This document shows, in pieces, positions 1 through 7,038 of a stretch of 10,199 bases of DNA (position 1 is the stretch's first letter; every line of letters starts with the position of its first letter). Both the position numbers and the translations under genes were made by a program. The stretch is from assembly GCA_030528665.1 (NCBI GenBank), contig JAUMYK010000036.1, positions 1 through 10,199 of the forward strand. Direction: 5' to 3'. The notes below the pieces were generated by a model. It saw only the letters and a program-made list of their open reading frames with translations, was not told the DNA's origin and did no database searches. The stretch comes from a bacterium. GTDB taxonomy: Bacteria; Patescibacteria; JAEDAM01; Absconditabacterales; Absconditicoccaceae.

Positions 1-31
1 CCCTACGTTGGTTTTGTAAATAGTTGCACGC

Positions 32-109
32 ATTCACGTGGGCAATATGTTAAAATAAAACATTTTTTATTGTTTTTTAAGAAAAAAGTATTAATTTAGC
101 CACGTGAAT
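32..109. repeat. Inverted repeat with 10-bp perfect arms
   Basis: ATTCACGTGG at 32-41 is the exact reverse complement of CCACGTGAAT at 100-109, with a 58-base AT-rich interior. Both arms contain the palindrome CACGTG. It could be a long hairpin, a pair of protein-binding sites, or the ends of a tiny non-coding element. I saw no flanking target duplication. Confidence 0.5.
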
Positions 110-144
110 AATTTATGTCATTATGCAGGTTACGTGGTGCTAAA
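95..144 (+). other. Hairpin sharing an arm with the 32-109 inverted repeat
   Basis: TTTAGC (95-100) pairs with GCTAAA (139-144), and CACGT (101-105) pairs with ACGTG (132-136), leaving a two-base bulge at 137-138. The left arm overlaps the right arm of the inverted repeat ending at 109, so the two stems cannot form together. Confidence 0.35.
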
Positions 145-274
145 CCATAAGACGAAAGCGGTATAGGGTGTTGTAGCCTTCATACACGACTGGAAGATAG
201 AAAAAGCAACAAAGTAACACCAAGTGCGGTAGTGTTCTGGCTAATCCATTAAACAATTAGGGTAGGGATACCCG

Positions 275-1258
275 ATGAAGTTTTGGAGGGTACGGAAAAT
301 ATACAATACCGACAAGAGCACAAGGGTTATATTTTTTTGAGGCTTATTGAATGCCACAAAACAAGATGATGACTTTATAAAAAACATACAGATTATGCTT
401 TGATATAAACACAATTGGCAGTTTTTTAGTTTATTTTCTGATTTTCTCTCTTGTTTTAGAACTGAGGGGCTGGGTTGCTTTGCCTCGTGGCTTGTTCAAA
501 ATAGTCCTAAAAATGGGGCTTTCCAACAAGCCCCCGCACCAACAAGATGGTTGGCGGGAACTTTGCTTCTGCTTGTATTGATGGTTACCCAGCCTGTAAA
601 TGCACAAAATGCAAGCAACCCAAACAGTACTACTGAACAAGTGGAATTACAAAAAAACAATGATTATATCGAGCTTGCTAAAGCAAAGCTACTGCAATAC
701 TATAATAGCGAAGATAAACAACACTTTGAACATATTTTTCATATTATTTTCAACACCCCTCAACATATCCAAGATGTTGCAAATCACTACCTTCACAAAC
801 ATGGAAAACAGTTTGACAACGAAAAAGATCATATTACCTTTATTTTGATGACATTAGAACTCCTCAATTCAGAAACAAAATTTACCGAAAAATATGAACA
901 ACAAGATGATCTTGATCGAAGAGTAATAGCGGCAAATGATGTTGTCAAAGATATGACGAAACACTTTAAGTGAGAAAATGCAAGAGCTAAAGAAGAAAAT
1001 GCAAGAGCTAGGCAAAAACGAGAAGAGACCAAAGCAAACCTTGCAAAGATCAAGGCAAGATGACAAGAAACACAAAAAAGAATGGAAGAGGCACTGCAAG
1101 GACTCGAAAGAATCATCAAAGAACTTTCCCCAGAAGTAGTAAAAATCAATCCTCAAGCTCAAGAAGTCATACACTACTACCACACCTTTTGCAAAGAAAA
1201 TGGATTTACCCCGATACCACAAGCGCAAAAATTTATGGATTTACTCGCCAAAAACTAG
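275..1258 (+). CDS. Putative exported coiled-coil protein, unknown function
   Basis: I do not recognise the family. With TGA as Gly the frame runs 327 codons from ATG 275 to TAG 1256-1258, crossing TGAs at 338, 401, 971 and 1061. Residues about 91-110 look like a signal peptide: Arg-Trp, a hydrophobic run GTLLLLVLMV, then PVNA-Q as a likely cleavage site after residue 110. The mature part is rich in charged and Gln/Asn residues. Residues about 233-285 form a Glu/Lys/Arg/Ala-rich probable coiled coil, including two tandem heptads (ENARAKE, ENARARQ). The start is uncertain: ATG 275 is the first after the in-frame TAG at 263, but it leaves about 90 residues before the hydrophobic run, and the first 22 codons use AGG and CGG, unlike the AGA preferred later. 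ATG 395 or TTG 551 are alternatives. The next gene follows after 25 bases, so the two are probably co-transcribed. Confidence 0.7.
515..534 (+). other. Hairpin inside the coding region
   Basis: GGGGCTT (515-521) and AAGCCCC (528-534) form a perfect 7-bp stem with a 6-base loop. A second, weaker stem CCAAC/GTTGG follows at 539-554. They lie just before the signal-peptide-like segment of the exported coiled-coil protein. They may affect translation or be chance. Confidence 0.35.
974..1015 (+). repeat. Two tandem 21-base units in the coiled-coil coding region
   Basis: 974-994 and 995-1015 are near-identical, differing only in the last six bases, and encode successive heptads ENARAKE and ENARARQ. 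The 21-base period keeps the coiled-coil register. Confidence 0.75.
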
Positions 1259-1283
1259 GATTTTAACTTTCTAATACTACAAG

Positions 1284-3554
1284 ATGCCTTGAGAGAAAGA
1301 AAACCAAATTGTTCTTTCTTCCTCTAAAGAACTAGCAACAAAATCCAATAAACCTACCCCCAACTTTGAAGAAAAACTCAAAACATCTTTTTCCAAACTT
1401 TCTCCTACTCTCAAAGATCAAGCTCAAAAATTAGCAACTGAACATCTTGCCTATACCCCAAATAAAGCTCTTTTTATCAAAAAAATAAACAATCTCCTTG
1501 CAAGCACAGGAAAAGAGCAGCTTATCCAGCAACTGCAAAACTTGATCACAAAAGAACTGGAAGAACAGCAGGAGAAACAAGATATTTCCCAACATCAGCC
1601 ACTCATTTCAGCCTATAATGCTAGTAACGCACAAGATAAGGAATCACAAAGCATTATACAAAATACGCAAACTACCCAAGAAAAAGGTAACACAATCTCT
1701 CAAAATATTCAAATTACCTCACAAGATACACAACATACCTCACAAGATATTCAAACCATCGCACAAGATACGCAAACCATCAAGAAAAATGATGCAAGAG
1801 ATACTACAACAACAGCAGTTGAACTCAAAAAGGCTGAAGAAAAAGAGAGAAAAATTCAAGAACTCTCAGCACAAACCAAAAAACTCCAAAAACTGATCAA
1901 TCCTCAATACACCCAACATACGCACGAACAGCTCCAGTCTGCTATCACAAACCTCTCCCCACAGACCAAAGCCAAACTCCAGTCTGCACAGATCACTCCT
2001 CTAGACTATGCTTCATTTCTCTTGTCGAGAGAAAAAATTGCCAATAACCGCTCACTCCCAGAAAATGCAGCCTTTTTGGATGCCCTCAAAAATTTGGAAA
2101 CCACGCTCGAGATCACAAATGAGTCTGCTGGAGGCTATCCCCTTAGTTTTGAACCTCAAGCAAAAACCTTTAAACAAAATCCTGATTTGCAAAAATATGC
2201 ACAAAAAAGTCAGGATTTTTCTCCTCTTGATCAACTCAGCTATTTTTCTTGATCTGAGAATCCTGAACAAGATATACCACTGATCCAAAAATTTTGATCC
2301 TCTCATCTCAAAACCCTTGCAGAAAACATTCAACCCCTCCTGCAAAAACAAACCTCCCTCCTCACACCGCAGGAGCAAGAGCTACTACATCACTACCATC
2401 AAGAACTCAATACGCTTAAATATCAAATGGAAAACAAAGCAAAAAACTTTATGAAAGCTGGAATTACCAATGCTCCGATCAGTGCGATCCTCAAATACCT
2501 TGATTCAGAAAGTCTTGGAGACCAGACACTCACTAATCTTTTAGAAAAACCTCAAAGCTGATCTTTTGCCCAGATTCATCAAGAAGGCAAGGATCAAGTA
2601 CTTCATTTGCAAGGGAAAATTGATGGAAATCCGCTTACTTTCTACTATAACTTGAGCGATCCGAATGCAAGCCTAGAGTGCGATGACTGCCTCTATCAAG
2701 ACCCTATTTCCAAAACCTTTACCCTTGGAAAGCGTTCTGGAGCAAGAAGTAAGCTCAATATCCAAATGCCGACCACTGAACAGTTAGCATCCAATCTCAG
2801 AAAAACCTGTTCTCCAGAGAAATTTCAAGAACTCCTCACAAATTCCTCAACCCCAGAGGAATATCAACAGCAACTTTCTCAACTCGTTAGCTGAAGTATA
2901 GAAAAAAGCTTCTCTGATGAAACACTGATTAAATCTCGCCTTTCCCGCTATACCGAAAAAAATTTGGCAATGCACACCCTCTCCTCAACGCTCATTCCCA
3001 CAGACATTATGCAACAACTTACCTCAGGCAAACAACTGAATGAAAATACCACTACAAAAAAACTCTTTACGCTCATTGACAAAAGTAGTGAACATATGAG
3101 TAGCTCAGAATTACAAACCTTTAGAAAAAATCTGCAAAAATGGGGCGAAGCAGTACAAGCTCCCGATACCATCAAAAAAATCCAAGACCCTATCTTGCGT
3201 TCCTGTCTAGAAAAATGTGCTTCCGCTCAAAAAATGTCATCAAATTTTCAAGTCCGAAATGATGCGATGTTGCAATTTTTCAATCTCTTTACTACGCAAA
3301 ATATCCAACAAAAAAATCTAGATACTGATCACGAAAACTATATCCTCAATAGCTCAGATTTCAATACTTTTGTCGAACATCTTGATAGTCCACAGCAAAC
3401 CATTTATGCAGATCATCATCTCCAACGCTTCTCTCCCAACTTTAGCCAAAAATACCACTATCTCAGAGAACAGGCTAGCAAAACCGCTGACCACAACGCC
3501 CTCACTCAACTTGAAGAGGAAATGACCGCAAGCTTTGATCACGCTTTCGTTTAG
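1284..3554 (+). CDS. Large Gln-rich, largely helical protein of unknown function
   Basis: I do not recognise this family. Reading TGA as Gly gives 756 residues from ATG 1284 to TAG 3552-3554, crossing TGAs at 1290 (codon 3, giving Met-Pro-Gly), 2250, 2295, 2559 and 2892. An in-frame TAA at 1272 fixes ATG 1284 as the only early ATG. There is no clear signal peptide or membrane segment. Residues 139-166 are four tandem Gln-rich heptads, and about 176-206 is a charged probable coiled coil. The rest is mostly hydrophilic and helix-prone, rich in Gln, Leu, Lys and Ser. A more beta-like stretch around 440-490 contains a CxxC pair (C466, C469) that could bind metal or form a disulfide. Other cysteines are C509, C641 and C645. 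A structural or cell-surface-associated role is possible but not shown. A block of palindromic repeats follows the gene. The reading frame is secure; the function is unknown. Confidence 0.85.
1698..1781 (+). repeat. Four in-frame 21-base units encoding Gln-rich heptads
   Basis: The encoded heptads are SQNIQIT, SQDTQHT, SQDIQTI and AQDTQTI (residues 139-166), consensus S/A-Q-D/N-I/T-Q-x-I/T. The DNA units have diverged at third positions while the protein pattern holds, which suggests selection on the protein. The neighbouring 124-138 region looks like a decayed fifth or sixth unit. Confidence 0.8.
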
Positions 3555-3563
3555 TATCCTAAA

Positions 3564-3616
3564 CTGAGTCCTCCCTCAGTGAGGGAGGTGCTAAGCGAAG
3601 CGAGGCGGAGGAAGCT
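3564..3616 (+). repeat. Repeat A, copy 1
   Basis: 53-base unit beginning CTGAGTCCTCCCTC, with a perfect 8-bp hairpin at 3570-3577/3581-3588 (loop AGT) and a GCGAAGCGAGGCGGAGG tail. It differs from copies 2 and 3 at a few positions. It begins only nine bases after the preceding gene's TAG and could act as a transcript-end stem, but no T-run follows. Confidence 0.75.
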
Positions 3617-3633
3617 TTCTCTCCACCTACAAG

Positions 3634-3675
3634 CTCCCCCTGTCCTGCGGACATCCCCCTCATCGAGGGGGAACT
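3634..3675 (+). repeat. Repeat B, copy 1
   Basis: 42-base unit beginning CTCCCCCTGTCCTGCGGACA, with nested palindromes (GTCCTGCGGAC and TCCCCCTCATCGAGGGGGA). Its layout resembles repeat A in reverse orientation, so A and B may be diverged arms of one older family. It is identical to copy 2 over its length. Confidence 0.75.
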
Positions 3676-3696
3676 TCCAGTATCCGATCCCATAAA

Positions 3697-3749
3697 CTGA
3701 GTCCTCCCTCGATGAGGGAGGTGCTGAGTGAAGCGAGGCGGAGGGAGCT
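3697..3749 (+). repeat. Repeat A, copy 2
   Basis: 53 bases, identical to copy 3 at 3932-3984. Contains the CCTCCCTC/GAGGGAGG hairpin with loop GAT. Confidence 0.8.
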
Positions 3750-3752
3750 AGA

Positions 3753-3778
3753 GATTCCGGATCAAGTCCGGAATGACG
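3753..3778 (+). repeat. Repeat C, copy 1
   Basis: 26-base unit starting GATTCCGGATCAAGTCCGGA and ending ATGACG. ATTCCGGA and TCCGGAAT are complementary arms, so each copy is itself a small hairpin. Confidence 0.85.
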
Positions 3779-3786
3779 AGACTTTT

Positions 3787-3810
3787 GTCATCCTGAACTT
3801 GATTCAGGAT
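3787..3810 (+). repeat. Repeat D, copy 1
   Basis: 24-base unit GTCATCCTGA...TTCAGGAT with ATCCTGAA/TTCAGGAT arms. It is similar to the reverse complement of repeat C, so C and D together could form a longer stem. Confidence 0.8.
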
Positions 3811-3826
3811 ATTAGCAAACGGACAA

Positions 3827-3852
3827 GATTCCGGATCAAGTCCGGAATGACG
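3827..3852 (+). repeat. Repeat C, copy 2
   Basis: Identical to copy 1 over 26 bases. It closes the first B-A-C-D-C composite. Confidence 0.85.
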
Positions 3853-3870
3853 AGGAGATGAGAGAAAAAA

Positions 3871-3912
3871 CTCCCCCTGTCCTGCGGACATCCCCCTCAT
3901 CGAGGGGGAACT
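3871..3912 (+). repeat. Repeat B, copy 2
   Basis: Opens the second composite, 237 bases after copy 1. Confidence 0.75.
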
Positions 3913-3931
3913 TTCAACTCCTCTCCACAAG

Positions 3932-3984
3932 CTGAGTCCTCCCTCGATGAGGGAGGTGCTGAGTGAAGCGAGGCGGAGGGAGCT
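3932..3984 (+). repeat. Repeat A, copy 3
   Basis: Identical to copy 2, offset by 235 bases. Confidence 0.8.
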
Positions 3985-3987
3985 AGA

Positions 3988-4013
3988 GATTCCGGATCAA
4001 GTCCGGAATGACG
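3988..4013 (+). repeat. Repeat C, copy 3
   Basis: Identical core to copy 1, offset 235 bases, followed by CTTTTT then repeat D as in the first composite. Confidence 0.85.
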
Positions 4014-4020
4014 GCTTTTT

Positions 4021-4044
4021 GTCATCCTGAACTTGATTCAGGAT
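4021..4044 (+). repeat. Repeat D, copy 2
   Basis: Identical to copy 1, offset 234 bases. Confidence 0.8.
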
Positions 4045-4062
4045 CTTAACAATCAAAGGAGA

Positions 4063-4088
4063 GATTCCGGATCAAGTCCGGAATGACA
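4063..4088 (+). repeat. Repeat C, copy 4
   Basis: Same core ending in TGACA. It closes the second composite and also lies inside the first long duplicated unit. Confidence 0.8.
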
Positions 4089-4094
4089 GGAAAA

Positions 4095-4112
4095 ATCAAG
4101 TCTGGAATGACG
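4095..4112 (+). repeat. Repeat C, decayed partial copy
   Basis: ATCAAGTCTGGAATGACG matches the right half of repeat C with one substitution. A further remnant (ATCAAGTCC) follows around 4118. Confidence 0.55.
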
Positions 4113-4143
4113 AGGAGATCAAGTCCACAATAAAAAGAAAAAC

Positions 4144-4287
4144 GCTCCAGTACCAGCAAGTTCCGTAGGTTTGCGTAAAAGCAAGACTAAACTCCAGCGA
4201 ACGACCCCGGAGCCCACGAAGTGGGAGGGAGTGAGCTTCCCTAGATAGTCCGTCATAGACAGGCTTGCGTACTTGCACTACTGGAGC
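4144..4287. mobile_element. Possible small non-coding element with imperfect inverted ends
   Basis: GCTCCAGTACCAGCAAGT at 4144-4161 is nearly the reverse complement of ACTTGCACTACTGGAGC at 4271-4287, one small indel aside. The interior holds a CCCAC/GTGGG palindrome at 4213-4225. At 144 bases with no gene it resembles a MITE or palindromic repeat, but no target duplication was identified and no transposase is nearby. Alternatively it is simply another intergenic hairpin family. Confidence 0.35.
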
Positions 4288-4299
4288 TAGACTTTTTTG

Positions 4300-4330
4300 C
4301 TCACTTTTTGGGGCAATGCCAAAAAGTGAG
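4300..4330 (+). repeat. Hairpin at the start of the F block
   Basis: CTCACTTTTTGG (4300-4311) pairs perfectly over 12 bp with CCAAAAAGTGAG (4319-4330), loop GGCAATG. No T-run follows on the + strand. The equivalent hairpin in the second F block is decayed. Confidence 0.65.
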
Positions 4331-4367
4331 TCGGGTGGTCTAAGGAGGGTGAAACGCCTCCTTTAGT

Positions 4368-4600
4368 AATCAAAGGAGAGATTCCGGATCAAGTCCGGAA
4401 TGACAAGGAGATCAAGTCCGCAATAACAAGAAAAAACACTCTAGTAGCAGCAAGCTCCATAACCGTTAAGAGTGTAGAATAACGAGTAAAGAGAGAAGAA
4501 ACACATCCATAACTCTTAACTCTGCACTCTACATTGTTTAGGGGCAACGCCACAAATGAGTTGGTAGGTCTAAAGAGGATAAAACACCCCCTGAAAAAGA
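4368..4600. repeat. Long duplicated unit, copy 2
   Basis: 4368 to about 4460 matches the start of copy 1 with scattered changes, including repeat C at 4380-4404 and a version of the CCAGTA...CAGCAAG end. 4538-4600 matches the F block (GGGGCAACGCCA... versus GGGGCAATGCCA...). The middle is unrelated and carries its own inverted repeat GTTAAGAGT/ACTCTTAAC at 4465-4473/4512-4520. Confidence 0.55.
4380..4404 (+). repeat. Repeat C, copy 5
   Basis: Intact GATTCCGGATCAAGTCCGGA core followed by ATGAC, inside the second long duplicated unit. Confidence 0.8.
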
Positions 4601-4660
4601 CAAAATACAACACTTACATCTGATTTTTCTCCCTTTTTTTCCTCCTCTTGAACATCCCCT

Positions 4661-4697
4661 ACCAGTCACAAAGCAATGCTTCTCAGGCTGGTTTTTT
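4661..4697 (+). terminator. Possible intrinsic terminator
   Basis: ACCAG (4661-4665) pairs with CTGGT (4688-4692), an inner AAGC/GCTT stem stacks between them, and a run of six T follows. The outer stem is short and the interior imperfect. It would insulate the next gene from transcription entering from the left. Confidence 0.4.
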
Positions 4698-4836
4698 CTT
4701 AGTCACTTTTTTGAGTCCTCATACAAGCAATTTTCCTTGTCTTCCTCTTGATTTTTGGCTCGCTTTTAGTACTTTTAAGAGAAAGCTAAAAAAAGAGCAA
4801 AAACCTGATTTATTTCCCTAAACCTCAAAACCGACA

Positions 4837-6942
4837 ATGAAACCAGTTAGCAATACCTTAGCATACCTAGATTCTGAACATATCTATCAGGTCAGTGAAA
4901 CCTTAGAAAACGGCATCCTCCTAGACATCTATATCCAGCTTCATTCTCAAAAATTTCTCGAATACCAAAAAGAGATTCTTCAAGAATTCCTCGCAGATTT
5001 TCTTGATGCCTCCAAAGATAGCTCCCTCTCTGCCAAAGACATCGAACAACTCCTTGAATCCGAACTCCAAAAACTCAATACCAAGCTCCAATCCTTCGCA
5101 GACAAGCTCCGCGATCTCCCAAAATGTGATCTCAGAGGATATGTACAAGTGATTGTCGATCAAAGTGTAAAAACCTGGATGATCGGTAAGACGACCTTGA
5201 TGATTTTTCGTGATGAAAAGCTGTATTCTGTACTCGAAAACTCCTACCAAGAGCAAACCAATATCGACCAGTTTTCAGATTTTATCTGAGGAGAACTCGA
5301 AAGAGGCGATGTCCTTATGTATGCAGGGAATAAGCTCTCTGAGCTCCTCGACCAACACGACCTCGATGAGATGCAACAAGTCCTCAGTCAGGAAAACGCA
5401 CAAGAAATGATCGAAACCCTAGGGGAAACCCTCAGTACCAGAATAGAAAAAACAGAAATCTGATTTTTGTCAGCATTTAGTATCACAGGACTCGACCTCA
5501 GCAATCTCCAGCCTCGTAGCAAAGGAAAACTCAGCTCCCTAGCCAGCAAATACGCTGCAAAAGTGATGGGCAAAGTCGACCTCGGTGCTTTCAAGCAAAA
5601 AACCAAAAAATACCTCAAAGGCAATACCCAATACTACATCATCTCTGGGATACTCGGACTAATGGTGCTCTTTTTGGGCTATGCAGTACTCTCACAGTTT
5701 AGAGAAACACATCAGTGAGTACAATTCACAACCTCTACTGGAGCTACGATTACCCTTACCCTTGAACATATCAAAGCCGACATCTATGCATTCAAAACCC
5801 TTGATCCCAACGCAGATGAAAAATCTGTCAAATACAATGAAATCCTCGAAAAACTCGCCCTCCTTGAAACCCAAGGCATCCGACCTGAGGATGTAAAAAA
5901 ACTAAGAGAAACCCTCAATACTGACTATGAAAGAGGATTTAATATCATCACGATCAAATCCCTCAGCCAATTTGATGATGAACCTACAGGCAAAAGAACA
6001 CAAATTCTTGAACTCAATCCCACTGAAAAGCAAAAACTCGGAACCCCAGTCAGCCTCAATATCGCAGGACAAATGCATATCGCAGGACAACAGGGTGCTT
6101 TGATCGGAGCAGTCAATGACAGTACGAGAGGTACCTTGGTAGAATATAATATCGGTAGCGATGCCAAAGACTGTACCCTCAGCCTGAGCAAAAAGGGACT
6201 CTTCTGCTATACCGCAGGAGGAGAACTCTTTTATGTTGGAAAAACTGGAGTGGAAACCATGGAAACCACAGATGGCGACCGATCGACAAGCGACATTGGA
6301 GGACTTGGAACCTACAACAAATCCAGCCTCTACCTCTTCCAACACTCGCCAAACAATTTTGCTTCTGTCTTCCTTACCAGATACCAAAATATCGCAGGCT
6401 CTGAGTCCAAATACAGAAATGGTCAGAATTATACCGTTTTGACTGCCTCTGGAGTTAATCTTCCAAGCCAAATGGAAGGATTCACTATTGATGGCAACTT
6501 TATGGCACGAGGAGACAATAAACTCTACCAATTCTGGAGAAGCTCTAATGCCTCGACCAGACTTGATTATCGTGAAGTACCAATCATCGGAGGCGATAAA
6601 GTATCTTCCAACTATTCCAATACTGTAAAAATCCTCGCAAGTGATAACTCTCCATATGTCTACCTCTTTGACAAGGACAACCAAACCTTTACCGTCTACG
6701 AATCCAGCCCAGCCAAAACCTATGAAAACTACAAAACCTGATTCAAACTCTACTATATGTTTAGATTCAAGTTTAACCTCTCAGCCAGTGCCAATCGTAT
6801 CGTAGATGTGCATATCCCACTTGCCTCTGCTGATAGACCAGAACTCTACCTCTTGACCAATGAAGGACTCAACAAAATCAATCTCTACGAATTTATTGAT
6901 AGCCTCAAAGCTAAGAAAACCCTCAAAGAAGTCAACGCCTAG
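4837..6942 (+). CDS. Single-pass membrane protein: PP2C-like cytoplasmic region plus beta-rich outer domain
   Basis: With TGA as Gly this gives 701 residues from ATG 4837 to TAG 6940-6942, crossing TGAs at 5287, 5461, 5716 and 6739. One membrane helix lies at about residues 266-288 (YYIISGILGLMVLFLGYAVL), after a Lys-rich stretch consistent with a cytoplasmic N-terminus. Residues 1 to about 210 recall PP2C-family phosphatases: alternating strands around 105-145, then G-E-L-x-x-G-D-V-L-M-Y at 152-162, the place where active enzymes have GD...SDG. Here SDG is replaced by AGN, so catalysis is unlikely. The outer 289-701 region begins helical, then is beta-rich with repeated short strands, suggesting a beta-propeller or similar fold with one close Cys pair near residues 448-457. 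A sensing or scaffolding role across the membrane is inference. The frame is certain; the domain assignment is tentative. There is no Shine-Dalgarno sequence before the ATG. Confidence 0.8.
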
Positions 6943-7038
6943 ATCATCCTACCAAACCTCGACCAGTCTCCCAATTCCTAGGATACATCCAATAGTCTAA
7001 CGCCTTAGATGACTTTACTTGCTCTAACGCTCATCAAG

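Larger units (their letters stand above)
1..274. other. Gene-free leader with potential RNA structure
   Basis: No frame stays open here, even with TGA read as Gly; TAG and TAA are frequent. The first half is AT-rich. Several stems can be drawn: an inverted repeat at 32-41/100-109, a stem pairing 95-105 with 132-144, GGTGTT/AACACC at 167-172/216-221, CTAAT/ATTAG at 241-245/256-260, and GGGTA/TACCC at 260-264/269-273 with a GGGA loop just before the ATG at 275. I could not match it to tmRNA, RNase P RNA, SRP RNA or a riboswitch class. It may be a 5' leader, an unrecognised small RNA, or plain intergenic DNA. Confidence 0.35.
4051..4367. repeat. Long duplicated unit, copy 1
   Basis: Starts AATCAAAGGAGA, contains repeat C, a decayed C remnant, the element with inverted ends at 4144-4287, and the F block at 4309-4367. 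The second copy begins immediately at 4368 with the same first bases. Both ends match between copies; the middle does not. Confidence 0.6.
3555..4836. other. Gene-free block of palindromic repeats
   Basis: About 1.28 kb without a credible gene. It holds at least five repeat families, here named A to D and F, many of them self-complementary, plus one element with imperfect inverted ends. The order is A1, then the composite B-A-C-D-C twice (period about 235 bases), then a longer unit twice (starting at 4051 and 4368). The last 230 bases have few repeats and contain a likely terminator at 4661-4697. Short minus-strand frames here are by-products of the palindromes. Similar palindromic intergenic repeats occur in many bacterial genomes. 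Confidence 0.85.

Noticed and set aside
260..290. Similarity to a SAM-I riboswitch core (GGGA...CCCGATGAA)
   Set aside because: Only this short string matches; the upstream conserved elements, the kink-turn and the later GGCAACC are missing.
110..340. tmRNA, RNase P RNA or SRP RNA
   Set aside because: No tag-peptide frame or T-arm, no P4 consensus, and no SRP loop signature could be found on either strand.
551..973. Stand-alone 140-residue gene starting at TTG 551 and stopping at TGA 971
   Set aside because: TGA is sense here; the same frame continues to TAG 1256 with coiled-coil heptads directly after the TGA, and it is also open upstream of 551.
829..1228. Two minus-strand open frames of about 106 and 119 residues
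   Set aside because: Low-complexity Ser/Phe/Leu/Cys-rich translations antisense to the Lys/Glu/Ala coiled-coil region; typical shadows.
3555..4600. CRISPR array
   Set aside because: Repeat spacing is irregular, several distinct repeat families are interleaved, and spacers are themselves duplicated.
4096..4613. Minus-strand frames of 60 and 74 residues in the repeat block
   Set aside because: They share C-terminal sequence only because they read through the same palindromic repeats. No domain, no consistent start, and the interiors differ.
5902..6684. 260-residue open frame on the minus strand
   Set aside because: It lies wholly antisense to the 701-residue membrane protein gene, whose frame is continuous under code 25. 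The antisense translation has no recognisable domain.
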